Assembly (NCBI GenBank): GCA_964452045.1
Contig: CAYVKM010000064.1
Location: 1 to 21,993, forward strand
DNA from: CAYVKM01 sp964452045
Lineage (GTDB): Bacteria > Calditrichota > Calditrichia > RBG-13-44-9
DNA length: 21,993 nucleotides
Reading direction: 5' to 3'
Shown one piece after another: positions 14,609 through 21,993 of this stretch. The position numbers were made by a program, and so were the translations under genes. The notes under the pieces are model-generated. The model saw only the letters and a list, made by a program, of their open reading frames with translations. It was not told the DNA's origin and ran no database searches. The first letter of the stretch is position 1; every line of letters starts with the position of its first letter.

Positions 14609-14959
14609 TCAGGATTTATGAAACCCCCATTTCCGGGCCAGATCTTCCGGGACATCTACATCCATTCTCAATAATGCAGTAGAAAACGTTTTCCCCTGGG
14701 CATCATGCCGGAGCGTTTGAGTTCCCCCCCCGCCCAGCGCCTGATGCAGCAGAAAATTGAGGGCATCCAGATTGGGGAGTTCAAAGCGCTCCACTTTTCC
14801 GTAACAAATGCCCTCAAAATGTTTTTTAACTCGCTCCGGGGTCAATACTTCTTTCAGAAATGGATAATACTCCGGTTTATAGGCAATAATTCCCACATTA
14901 GCGGTATCGCCCTTATCCCCGGACCGGGCATGAGCCAGTTCCAATAATTTAATTTTCAT
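14609..14959 (-). CDS. AtuA-associated small protein (AtuA-like C-terminal, ferredoxin-fold-type domain)
   Basis: This 116-residue protein begins KIKLLELAHARSGDKGDTANVGI, where the ARSGDKGD(T/S)ANVGI block is the hallmark of the domain that follows DUF1446 in AtuA-family proteins. The GGGGTQTLRHDAQGK segment (about residues 76-90) is also characteristic. In many genomes this domain is fused to the AtuA core; here it is a separate gene, starting 42 bases after the stop of the AtuA gene, with AGGA six bases before the ATG. The two subunits presumably act together in the cytoplasm. The biochemical reaction of the family is not established to my knowledge. A T7 run follows the stop but without a hairpin. 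Confidence 0.85.
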   Translation of the reverse strand: MKIKLLELAHARSGDKGDTANVGIIAYKPEYYPFLKEVLTPERVKKHFEGICYGKVERFELPNLDALNFLLHQALGGGGTQTLRHDAQGKTFSTALLRMDVDVPEDLARKWGFHKS

Positions 14960-15001
14960 ATCTAATCCTGCTCTTTTTTCTCATCAGTTTTGATAAACTT
15001 T

Positions 15002-16363
15002 CTATATACTTTTCACATCCACCTGAGGTGTCACCAGATCTTTTCGCATGAGGGCCGGCCAAAAGGCGACCACCTCCTTGGGACGCGGACGACCGGAAGC
15101 GAAGCCGGTAACCGTGGGCGGTCCGCACAACACCAGCGGGATCATCTCCCGGCTGAACTGTTCCAGATGCTTATAGTTTGATCCCCGAACACCGATCTCT
15201 AAAATCACTTCATTGGGATCCTTCACCGGATGGGAAAGTGGTCCATGACAACCGTTGATCCCCAGGTACTCGGTAAATATTTCCTCGAACTCCAGACTCA
15301 GATCCTGAACGCGCTGGCGTATAACCTCATCTGCCTTTTGTGCTTTCTCAAGCGCTTCCGGCCAGGCATAGGTCAATCGGCCGATGCAGGTCCAGCCATC
15401 CGAATAGGAAATGGATACTTTGTAACAATCCGTCGCCGGTTTCCCCTTCACCGAAGACACCCGCACTTTATTTTTACCCTCCTGGCTCAACCGAATAGAA
15501 GTAAAATCCGCCACGACATCCGGGGTAATATAATCCGTGGGATCACCAAGTTCGTAAAGCAATTGCTCCTTCACCGTTCTTAAATCCACCAGTCCGCCGG
15601 TATTTTTATGTTTGGTCACACAAAAATTGCCATCGGGAAAGGCTTCTATAATCGGGAAACCGATGCGGGCCATATCCGATACTTCTTTCCAGCCGGCCAA
15701 AAAATTCCCTCCGGTTACCTGCGCACCGCATTCAATAATATGGCCGGCAATTATTCCAGCGGCCAGTTTATCATATTCATCGAATTTCCAGCCAAATTCA
15801 TGAATCATCGATGCCAGGGTTAAGCCGGTATCAGTCACCCGGCCGGTGATAATAATCTGGGCTCCCTGCTGAAGCGCTTCCACAACCGGCCCGGCGCCGA
15901 AGTAAACATTGGCACTATAAAGTCGATCCCGCACCTCGGATAATTTTTCACCACTTTCCATGTGTTTAAGCAGGGTCCCTGTTTCCAGGAATTCATCGAT
16001 TTTCTCTATAATATTATCTCCATATACCACCCCAATTTTTAATCCCTTTATTCCCATTTTTTCCGCTATTTCGAACAGGGCATTCCGGCAGGCAAAGGGA
16101 TTAACTCCCCCGGCATTGGTAATAACCTTGACATTTTTTTCCATCAGATCGGGAAGAATCTGCTTCATCAACGGGATAATATCCCTGGCATATCCCTGGT
16201 TGAGATCGCGCATTTTCTGTTTCTGCATTATGGACATGGTCACTTCAGCCAGGTAATCCATCACCAGATAATCAATGGGACCCTTTCGAACCTGGTCGAC
16301 AGGTGCATCAACCCGGTCTCCCCAGAAACCCTGGCCGGAAGCGATTCTGATTTTTTCCTTCAT
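15002..16363 (-). CDS. Acyclic terpene utilisation AtuA family protein (DUF1446)
   Basis: The 453-residue product matches the AtuA/DUF1446 core. It has the opening RIASGQGFWGDR, DYLVMDYLAEVTM (about 31-43), TNAGGVNPFACR (82-93), the VYFGAGP and ITGRVTDTGLTLASM blocks near 155-185, and HIIECGAQVTGGNF near 210-220. AtuA was named for its requirement in citronellol/geraniol degradation by Pseudomonas, yet the family occurs widely beside acyl-CoA carboxylases and its reaction is unknown. The length fits the core without the fused C-terminal domain, which is the next gene (14609-14959). The start ATG follows GGGGAT at a slightly long spacing. It is divergent from the permease, dehydrogenase and carboxylase genes, so the catabolic genes sit on both sides of one intergenic region. 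Confidence 0.9.
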   Translation of the reverse strand: MKEKIRIASGQGFWGDRVDAPVDQVRKGPIDYLVMDYLAEVTMSIMQKQKMRDLNQGYARDIIPLMKQILPDLMEKNVKVITNAGGVNPFACRNALFEIAEKMGIKGLKIGVVYGDNIIEKIDEFLETGTLLKHMESGEKLSEVRDRLYSANVYFGAGPVVEALQQGAQIIITGRVTDTGLTLASMIHEFGWKFDEYDKLAAGIIAGHIIECGAQVTGGNFLAGWKEVSDMARIGFPIIEAFPDGNFCVTKHKNTGGLVDLRTVKEQLLYELGDPTDYITPDVVADFTSIRLSQEGKNKVRVSSVKGKPATDCYKVSISYSDGWTCIGRLTYAWPEALEKAQKADEVIRQRVQDLSLEFEEIFTEYLGINGCHGPLSHPVKDPNEVILEIGVRGSNYKHLEQFSREMIPLVLCGPPTVTGFASGRPRPKEVVAFWPALMRKDLVTPQVDVKSI

Positions 16364-16396
16364 ATTGATCTATCCCCGAATTCTTTAGCGTTTGCA

Positions 16397-16424
16397 ATTT
16401 TAAACAATCTAAGACAATACTCAA
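16397..16424 (-). promoter_or_regulatory. Candidate promoter for the AtuA gene pair
   Basis: On the minus strand TTGAGT (16419-16424), a 16-base spacer and TAAAAT (16397-16402) lie about 35 bases upstream of the AtuA start, in the divergent intergenic region. Confidence 0.45.
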
Positions 16425-16561
16425 AGTATAAGCCACCAAATTATTATTTGAACTTTTTATGGATTGTGTTGAATCCTATATTTTATCTTTGCGTTTGTTT
16501 TATCAGTGATGTCGCCGGAATAAATCATGCCTCATCCGGATTAAATGAGAAGAGTAACCGC

Positions 16562-17266
16562 ATGATAAAAGCCTACATTTCCTTTTATCTGAAAAACTAC
16601 CTGCGCAGCCATCGCTACCTTCGGGAACTGATTCTGATAATTCTTTTCAATATTATTTTTTCGGGATTCCTCTATACCAGCAAACCGGAAGATATGGTAT
16701 GGACGGTTTTTGGCGTGTTTGGCATTCTCCTGACCATGGTGAGCGTTCCGTCCATTTTTTTTCTGGAAAAGGGCCATTCGCTGCATTTCGGACTGATTTA
16801 TCCCAATGGGAGGCGGAATTTCTTTCTGGCTAAATACCTGCTCATCCTCGGCATCGACTTTCTCTGGATCGTGCTTTTTACCGGACTGTACGGTCTAAAA
16901 TTTATGGATCCAGGTTATTTCAAGGTCTGGTTGGTTCGCCTTTTTCTGATGCTCCTGCTGATGGGTCTGTCGGTGGCGCTACTCAGCTTAAGTTTCACCT
17001 ATCGGCCATCGGTATCCTGGCTCATCCTCATTCTGATTGTATTCGGCGGCATCGTCAATAAAAGTGCACTATTTCCGATTCATTCCGTAAAGGAATTTTA
17101 TGCTCCTTTTACTTTTATTTTGCCACCAATTCTGGAGATTATCTATGGTGGAGTTACTCTGGAATTTCCACTCTGGCGGTCTGTTTTTCTAGTATTGGCG
17201 CTGATTCAACTGGGGATATTTTTATTCTTTAATCTGAAACTTATGTCAAAAAAAGATCTGGTTTAA
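16562..17266 (+). CDS. ABC-2-like multi-spanning permease, orphan
   Basis: The product is 234 residues from ATG 16562, which follows GAGAAGAG. The frame remains open upstream to a TTG at 16448, but that start has no ribosome site and would give an atypical hydrophobic extension. The N-terminus (MIKAYISFYLKNYLRSHRYLREL) is the basic amphipathic stretch typical of ABC-2 exporter permeases, and about six membrane segments follow. A GLIYPNGRRNFFLAKYL loop (about residues 75-92) resembles the cytoplasmic loop that meets the ATPase in such permeases. No ATP-binding-cassette gene lies in this window. Substrate is unknown. It sits between the AtuA genes and the acyl-CoA dehydrogenase with a 137-base gap after it, so a shared role is not implied. 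Confidence 0.65.
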   Translation: MIKAYISFYLKNYLRSHRYLRELILIILFNIIFSGFLYTSKPEDMVWTVFGVFGILLTMVSVPSIFFLEKGHSLHFGLIYPNGRRNFFLAKYLLILGIDFLWIVLFTGLYGLKFMDPGYFKVWLVRLFLMLLLMGLSVALLSLSFTYRPSVSWLILILIVFGGIVNKSALFPIHSVKEFYAPFTFILPPILEIIYGGVTLEFPLWRSVFLVLALIQLGIFLFFNLKLMSKKDLV

Positions 17267-17403
17267 ATTTATAATTTGCAATTGGTGACTGATGCAATTT
17301 TATTCACAGGTGCATTTGGTAAAATTAAATATTATTAATGAATCAAGGTAAAGTATACACGTTGCAACTGGTAAATATTTATTTCAAATAGAAGGAGTGC
17401 TCG

Positions 17404-18558
17404 ATGGACTTTCAGCTCACTGAAGAACAAATCGCGATTCGCAATATGGTCCGGGATTTTGCCCAGAAGGAAATTGCCCCACATATCATGACCTATGACG
17501 AGGCAAAGGAGTTTCCGGAACAAATTATTAAAAAACTGGGCGAGCTCGGACTGCTGGGTGTCATTTATCCTGAAAGTTACGGTGGGGCGAACATGGGATA
17601 TGTTGAGTATGCCCTTATAATCGAAGAATTGTCCGCGGTGGATCCGTCAATCGGATTAATCGTGGCTGCCCATAATTCGCTCGGGGCGCTGCACCTTTTT
17701 ACCTTTGGCTCCGAAGAGCAGAAAAAAAAGTTTATCCCACGTTCAATGAACGGGGAGACGCTCTCTGCCTGGGCGCTTACCGAACCTGGTTCCGGCAGTG
17801 ATGCAAAAGCTTTAAAAACAACAGCGGTCCATAAAGGGAATAAGTGGATCATGAATGGCTCCAAAACATTTATTACCAATCCAAATTATTCGGACTATAC
17901 CATCGTGATGGCCATTACCAATCCAGAGCAGGGAGCTCGCGGTATATCTGCCTTTATTGTGGAAAAGGGCACACCCGGATTCCGGATTGGGAAAAATCTG
18001 AATAAGCTGGGCATGCGGGCCAGCGATACCGCCGAACTCTTTTTTGACAATTGTGAAATACCGGAAGAAAACTTACTGGGTAAGGAAGGCGAGGGATTTC
18101 ATCAGGCCATGTCTATCCTGGATGGCGGCCGGGTTAGCATCGGTTCTATGTGTGTGGGTATCGCGCGCGGCGCGTATGAGAATGCGTTGAAATACGCCCA
18201 GGAGCGGGAAGCTTTTGGCAAACGGGTTTCGGATTTTCAGGCAACCAAATTCAAACTGGCCGACATGGCGATGGAGATTGATGCCGCCCGGTTACTAATC
18301 CTCCGTTCAGCCTGGCTTAAAGACCAGAATCTGCCCCTTAATCTGGAATCGGCCATGGCCAAACTGTATGCCAGTGAAGTGGCGGTACGGGTTGCCAATG
18401 AGGCTGTGCAGATCTACGGCGGATACGGTTTTATCAAAGAATATCCGGTGGAGAAATTTTACCGGGATGCTAAACTCGGCACCATCGGCGAAGGCACTTC
18501 GGAAATACTCCGGCTGGTTATTGCCCGGGAATTATTGCAACAAACCAAAACTGTGTAA
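17404..18558 (+). CDS. Acyl-CoA dehydrogenase (short/branched-chain type)
   Basis: The 384-residue product has standard length and layout for acyl-CoA dehydrogenases: an N-terminal helical domain, the flavin/substrate block WALTEPGSGSDA (123-134), the beta-domain segment KTFITN, the GKRVSDFQATKFKLADMA block, and the C-terminal QIYGGYGFIKEYPVEKFYRD. The catalytic base is expected at Glu363 in IGEGTSEI, the position used by short- and medium-chain enzymes, rather than the alternative position of classical isovaleryl-CoA dehydrogenase. It is FAD-dependent and passes electrons to an electron-transfer flavoprotein while forming a 2-enoyl-CoA. The start has AAGGAG six bases upstream. The next gene, a carboxyltransferase, begins 15 bases after its stop, implying one operon and a branched-chain acyl-CoA route. 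Chain-length specificity cannot be read from sequence by eye. Confidence 0.93.
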   Translation: MDFQLTEEQIAIRNMVRDFAQKEIAPHIMTYDEAKEFPEQIIKKLGELGLLGVIYPESYGGANMGYVEYALIIEELSAVDPSIGLIVAAHNSLGALHLFTFGSEEQKKKFIPRSMNGETLSAWALTEPGSGSDAKALKTTAVHKGNKWIMNGSKTFITNPNYSDYTIVMAITNPEQGARGISAFIVEKGTPGFRIGKNLNKLGMRASDTAELFFDNCEIPEENLLGKEGEGFHQAMSILDGGRVSIGSMCVGIARGAYENALKYAQEREAFGKRVSDFQATKFKLADMAMEIDAARLLILRSAWLKDQNLPLNLESAMAKLYASEVAVRVANEAVQIYGGYGFIKEYPVEKFYRDAKLGTIGEGTSEILRLVIARELLQQTKTV

Positions 18559-18573
18559 ACCACAGGAGCTAAA

Positions 18574-20229
18574 ATGGCAAAGATTGGATCGGATATCCAA
18601 AAAAACGACCAGTATCAAAATAATTATGATGTTTACCAGAAACTGCTGGACAATTTGAAAGCAGTTAACAAAGAGGTTGAGAAGGGCGGCGGTGAAAAAT
18701 ACCTGAAGAAGATCAAAGAACAGGGCAAATTTCCGGTACGGGAACGGATAAAAAATTTAATCGATAAGGGATCAAAATTCATCGAGATCGGCAAACTAAC
18801 TGCATATGGCATGTACGAAGAATATGGCGGTGCCCCTTCTTCCGGGACTATTTTCGGTATTGGCCAAATTCACGGCAGGGACACAGTAATCGTAGTCAAC
18901 GATCCTACCGTAAAAGCCGGTGCCTGGTTTCCCATCACCTGTAAAAAAAATCTGCGAGCCCAGGAAATTTCCATGGAAAACCATCTGCCCATTGTCTATC
19001 TGGTGGATTCTGCCGGCATTTTTTTACCGTTGCAGGAGGACCTCTTTCCGGATAAAGAACATTTCGGTCGCATCTTCCGAAACAACGCCGTCATGTCTTC
19101 CATGGGTATCCCGCAAATCGCAGCTATTCTGGGAAACTGCGTGGCCGGTGGGGCCTATCTCCCCATCATGAGCGATGAAGCTTTAATTGTCGAGGGTAAT
19201 GGCACCGTTTTTTTGGCTGGCGCTCATCTGGTAAAAGCGGCAATCGGCGAAGAAATAGATAATCAGGATCTGGGTGGTGCAGTGGTGCACAGCGAAATCA
19301 GCGGGGTAACCGATTATAAAGTAGAGAATGAAGTGGAAGCATTAAAAATGGTTCGAAACCTGGTGGACAAATTTGGCAAATTTCCCGGAATATCATTCGA
19401 CCGGATTAAACCGGCCGCTCCTGCCTTCGATCAGGAAGAAATTTATGGCATAATTCCGGCAGACCGTTCACGACCTTATGATATGCATCAGGTATTGGCC
19501 CGGATTCTGGATAACAGCGAACTGGATGAATATAAGACCGGATATGGCAAAACCATCGTCACCGGCTATGGCCGGCTAGACGGATATGCCATCGGCGTTG
19601 TCGCTAATCAACGGCTGGTGGTAAAAAGCAAGCAGGGGGAAATGCAAATCGGTGGTGTTATTTATTCGGACAGCGCGGACAAGGCCGCCCGCTTTATTCT
19701 GAACTGCAATCAGAAACGTATACCGCTGCTTTTCCTGCAGGACGTCACCGGATTCATGGTGGGGAAAAAAGCAGAACATGGCGGTATCCTGAAAGATGGG
19801 GCAAAACTGGTCAATGCGGTGGCAAACTCGGTAGTTCCAAAATTCACCTTTATTGTCGGAAATAGTTTTGGTGCTGGCAATTATGCCATGTGCGGCAAGG
19901 CCTACGATCCCAGACTCATCTTCGCCCTCCCCTCTGCCAATATCGCCGTCATGGGTGGACAACAGGCCAGCAATACCCTGCTTTCTATTCGACTTTCCCA
20001 GCTAAAGAAATCCGGAAAGGAGATAACCGAGGATGAAAAACAGGCTTTGTTGAAGGAAATCGAGGATCGATATAAAGAACAAATGGATCCGGTTTATGCC
20101 GCGGCCCGGCTCTGGGTGGATGGAATTGTCGATCCCCTGGAAATCCGTTCCATTGTATCCACCGGAATTCGCATGGCCGAAAACAATCCAAGCATGCCCA
20201 AATTCAATCCGGGCGTCATTCAAACCTGA
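18574..20229 (+). CDS. Acyl-CoA carboxylase carboxyltransferase beta subunit (methylcrotonyl/geranyl-CoA carboxylase type)
   Basis: The 551-residue product is a full-length biotin-dependent carboxyltransferase. It has RERIKNLIDKGSKFIEIG (56-73), the oxyanion-loop region LVDSAGIFLP (143-152) where most methylcrotonyl-CoA carboxylases have DSGGA, FPDKEHFGRIF (158-168), GNCVAGGAYLPIMSDEA (187 on) and the LGGAVVHSEISGVTDY block. In the C-terminal half it has QDVTGFMVGKKAEHGGI and GNSFGAGNYAMCGKAYDPR, which fit the CoA/biotin face. It transfers carboxyl from carboxybiotin to a branched enoyl-CoA such as 3-methylcrotonyl-CoA. AGGAG precedes the ATG. The biotin carboxylase/carrier subunit is not in the window and must be encoded elsewhere. 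The DSAG variant is one I recall from FCB-group homologues, so it is probably clade-typical, not inactivating. Confidence 0.92.
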   Translation: MAKIGSDIQKNDQYQNNYDVYQKLLDNLKAVNKEVEKGGGEKYLKKIKEQGKFPVRERIKNLIDKGSKFIEIGKLTAYGMYEEYGGAPSSGTIFGIGQIHGRDTVIVVNDPTVKAGAWFPITCKKNLRAQEISMENHLPIVYLVDSAGIFLPLQEDLFPDKEHFGRIFRNNAVMSSMGIPQIAAILGNCVAGGAYLPIMSDEALIVEGNGTVFLAGAHLVKAAIGEEIDNQDLGGAVVHSEISGVTDYKVENEVEALKMVRNLVDKFGKFPGISFDRIKPAAPAFDQEEIYGIIPADRSRPYDMHQVLARILDNSELDEYKTGYGKTIVTGYGRLDGYAIGVVANQRLVVKSKQGEMQIGGVIYSDSADKAARFILNCNQKRIPLLFLQDVTGFMVGKKAEHGGILKDGAKLVNAVANSVVPKFTFIVGNSFGAGNYAMCGKAYDPRLIFALPSANIAVMGGQQASNTLLSIRLSQLKKSGKEITEDEKQALLKEIEDRYKEQMDPVYAAARLWVDGIVDPLEIRSIVSTGIRMAENNPSMPKFNPGVIQT

Positions 20230-20237
20230 GAAATTGC

Positions 20238-20264
20238 GATGCCGTCGTTCTGAGCGATGGCATC
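20238..20264 (+). terminator. Hairpin after the carboxyltransferase gene
   Basis: GATGCC, a G-T pair and TCG pair with CGA and GGCATC (10 bp, seven-base loop) nine bases after the stop. No T run follows, so termination is possible but not typical. The hairpin separates the catabolic operon from the redox genes. Confidence 0.45.
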
Positions 20265-20366
20265 ACTCTAAAAAATATTCCTCCTGTAACTTTACCCTGA
20301 GCAACTGCATCTATTTAGGCGTAAGTAATATTATCATAAAACGAAACTATTTCGGAGGAAGATACA

Positions 20367-21032
20367 ATGCCGTTTATCGTGGGCGAAGACGCCAAACAAG
20401 TCAAAGAAATTTTAAGCAAATTAGCCAATAAAGTAAAATTAGTTTACTTTACCCAGGAACTTGAGTGCCAGTATTGCCGGGAAACTCATCAGCTTATGCA
20501 AGAATTGGTAGAACTGGGAGAAGGAAAAATTGAACTGGAAGTGTATAACTTTGTTACGGACAAGGAGCAGGTAGAAAAATATAAAATAGATAAAATTCCC
20601 GCCACAGTTGTCAGCAGCGAAGATAGGGATTATGGTATTCGCTACTATGGCATCCCGTCCGGTTATGAATTTAGTTCTCTGCTAGAAGATATTCAGCAGG
20701 TTGCGGATGGCAAACCAAGCGTTTCCGAAGAAACTATAACTCAAATCGAAAAAATAACCCAACCCCTGCGATTGCAGGTATTCGTCACACCTACCTGTCC
20801 ATATTGTCCCAGTGCGGTATTAATGGCCCACAAACTGGCCATGCTGAATGAGAATATCACGGCAGACATGGTGGAAGCCACAGAATTTCCGCATCTTTCC
20901 CTGCGCTATAATGTCCAGGGCGTACCGCGAACCATGATCGGCGAAAAATCTGCCATCGAAGGGGCCCTTCCGGAACCCCATTTTGTCCAGCGGGTTTTAG
21001 ATGCATACAAAAATATGTACCCGGATAATTAA
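20367..21032 (+). CDS. Protein disulfide oxidoreductase with two thioredoxin folds (PDO/glutaredoxin-like)
   Basis: The 221-residue product has two tandem thioredoxin-fold units, each with a CxxC motif: CQYC (34-37) and CPYC (144-147). Each unit has its cis-proline partner, KIPATV around Pro78 and GVPRTMI in the second half. This layout and length match the PDO family of thermophiles and anaerobes, which catalyses dithiol-disulfide exchange and is often reduced by a thioredoxin-reductase-like flavoprotein, not visible here. There is no signal peptide, so it should be cytoplasmic. GGAGG lies eight bases before the ATG. It is followed after 38 bases by a TlpA-like lipoprotein and then an OsmC-family gene, forming a thiol-redox operon. 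It could alternatively be the N-terminal unit of an AhpF-like system. Confidence 0.9.
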   Translation: MPFIVGEDAKQVKEILSKLANKVKLVYFTQELECQYCRETHQLMQELVELGEGKIELEVYNFVTDKEQVEKYKIDKIPATVVSSEDRDYGIRYYGIPSGYEFSSLLEDIQQVADGKPSVSEETITQIEKITQPLRLQVFVTPTCPYCPSAVLMAHKLAMLNENITADMVEATEFPHLSLRYNVQGVPRTMIGEKSAIEGALPEPHFVQRVLDAYKNMYPDN

Positions 21033-21070
21033 ACAGTATTAATAAAGAGAGAGATTTTACTGGAGGATTT

Positions 21071-21628
21071 ATGAAAAAGTTTTTTGCTTTTGTACTCATT
21101 GTGCTTGTTGCTGTTGGGTTTTCTGTTCAGTCTTGCTCCAACTCGGACAAAGATAACGCCCAGACCCCGCAGCCGGTAACCAGTCAGAAAGCGCCGGCGA
21201 TGCAATCTTCAGCCAATTATGCCACGGCCCCGGATTTTAGCCTGGTGGATAGCAAAGGCAACACAATTAAATTGAGCGACTATAAGGGTAAAGTGGTCAT
21301 CCTGGACTTCTGGGCTACCTGGTGTGGTCCATGTCGGATGGAGATTCCCGGATATGTTAAATTGTATGACAAGTACAAAGACCGGGGTTTACAAATTATC
21401 GGTGTTTCTTTGGATCAGGATGGCTGGAAACCGGTGCGACCTTTTATGGAACAATACAATATTGACTACCCGATTGTTCTGGGAAACAACCAGATTGTAT
21501 CCGCATACGGAGGAATTAATGCAATTCCCACTACTTTTTTGATCAACAAAGAAGGCCAGGTCGTGACAAAAAAAGTCGGCTATAAACCGATTGAATTTTT
21601 TGAGCAAAATCTTTCTGAACTTTTATAA
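21071..21628 (+). CDS. TlpA/ResA-like thioredoxin-fold lipoprotein
   Basis: The 185-residue product has a lipoprotein signal (MKKFF, hydrophobic core, then SVQSC with Cys22), a low-complexity linker (about 23-50) and a thioredoxin-fold domain. The domain opens APDFSLVDSKGNTIKLSDYKGKVVILDFWATWC and has the WCGPC active site with cysteines 85 and 88, and the cis-proline segment AIPTTFLIN near residue 157. Such extracytoplasmic proteins reduce disulfides, for example on apocytochromes or secreted proteins, or act as AhpC/TSA-like thiol peroxidases; the CxxC here argues for the TlpA type. GGAGG lies four bases before the ATG. It is the middle gene of the redox operon. Confidence 0.92.
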   Translation: MKKFFAFVLIVLVAVGFSVQSCSNSDKDNAQTPQPVTSQKAPAMQSSANYATAPDFSLVDSKGNTIKLSDYKGKVVILDFWATWCGPCRMEIPGYVKLYDKYKDRGLQIIGVSLDQDGWKPVRPFMEQYNIDYPIVLGNNQIVSAYGGINAIPTTFLINKEGQVVTKKVGYKPIEFFEQNLSELL

Positions 21629-21646
21629 TAGAAAAGGAAGTTAAAA

Positions 21647-21993
21647 ATGAGTGATATCGTAGTTAAAAATGTCGAGGGATTAACCTTTCTGGGACGCGCC
21701 AAGTCCAAACACTGGGTGGCCATGGACGGTCCGGAGACATTCGGCGGTTCGGAAGCAGCTTCCCGGCCAATGGAGCTATTTCTGATCAGTCTGGCCGGTT
21801 GCACCGGTGCGGATGTTGCCTCCCTGCTCAAAAAAATGCGGGTAAAATACGACAAATTTGAAATTCACGTGGATTCGGAAAGGGCAGATGAGCACCCCAA
21901 GGTCTATACTAAAATTTATCTAAAATACATTCTTTGGGGTCAGGATCTGGAGGCGGAGAAGGAAAAAATTGAAAAATCGATTGATCTCTCCCA
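21647..21993 (+). CDS. OsmC/Ohr family protein, N-terminal part (runs off right edge)
   Basis: From ATG 21647, preceded by AAGGAAG, 115 codons are visible with no stop. The product has the OsmC-family entry GRAKSKHWVAMDGPETFGG, the PMELFLISLAGC segment with the likely reactive Cys52, and ADVASLLKKMR, then the RADEHPKVYTKI strand. OsmC/Ohr proteins detoxify organic hydroperoxides with a pair of cysteines; the second lies beyond the window edge, so whether it is an active peroxidase or the YhfA-type subfamily cannot be decided. It begins 18 bases after the TlpA-like gene and belongs to the same operon. There is no signal peptide, so a cytoplasmic site is expected. Confidence 0.88.
   Translation, partial: MSDIVVKNVEGLTFLGRAKSKHWVAMDGPETFGGSEAASRPMELFLISLAGCTGADVASLLKKMRVKYDKFEIHVDSERADEHPKVYTKIYLKYILWGQDLEAEKEKIEKSIDLS

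Noticed and set aside
16448..16561. Upstream extension of the permease to the TTG at 16448
   Set aside because: There is no Shine-Dalgarno, the extension is unlike the permease N-terminus, and ATG 16562 has a purine-rich site and a typical ABC-2 start.

Overview
The window looks like a chromosomal segment from an uncultured bacterium of the FCB group (Calditrichota/KSB1/Marinimicrobia-like). Three clues point there: a secreted 1,096-residue protein ends in a PNPFNP-type T9SS/FlgD-like C-terminal sorting domain, lipoproteins and giant repeat proteins are abundant, and the carboxyltransferase has the DSAGIFLP motif that I recall from Bacteroidetes-type acyl-CoA carboxylases. The assignment rests on protein character only; no rRNA or tRNA is present.

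Region by region. (1) 1-2275, minus strand: cinA, thpR, then the N-terminal part of recA running off the left edge, a known neighbourhood of competence/DNA-repair genes. (2) 2282-8932, plus strand: a cell-surface block. Two paralogous lipoproteins, each readable as a seven-bladed propeller, are followed by the large T9SS-type secreted protein. The spaces between these genes (4042-4392 and 5470-5641) are full of inverted repeats and hold a 33-codon reading frame with a near-perfect Shine-Dalgarno. (3) 8933-9328: a gene-poor spacer with a long hairpin and a good sigma70-like promoter. (4) 9329-13462, plus strand: a 1,377-residue secreted protein with an LVIVD-type propeller and 11 tandem cadherin-like/Ig domains, closed by a strong terminator. 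(5) 13517-14350, minus strand: a membrane protein made of two duplicated halves. (6) 14484-14586: an imperfect inverted repeat resembling a dispersed element. (7) 14609-16363, minus strand: an AtuA (DUF1446) protein and, as a separate gene, its small C-terminal domain. (8) 16562-20229, plus strand: an orphan ABC-2-like permease, then an acyl-CoA dehydrogenase and an acyl-CoA carboxylase carboxyltransferase beta subunit in tight tandem. (9) 20367-21993, plus strand: a redox operon with a tandem-thioredoxin-fold disulfide oxidoreductase, a TlpA/ResA-like lipoprotein and a partial OsmC-family protein.

How the genes may work together. The AtuA pair, acyl-CoA dehydrogenase and carboxyltransferase form a plausible branched-chain acyl-CoA (leucine/isovalerate or acyclic-terpene type) catabolic module, lacking its biotin carboxylase/carrier subunit here. 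The surface block and repeat protein are probably exported for adhesion or polymer contact. The redox operon likely handles disulfide exchange and peroxide defence. The most unexplained sequence is the structured DNA/RNA between the lipoprotein genes.
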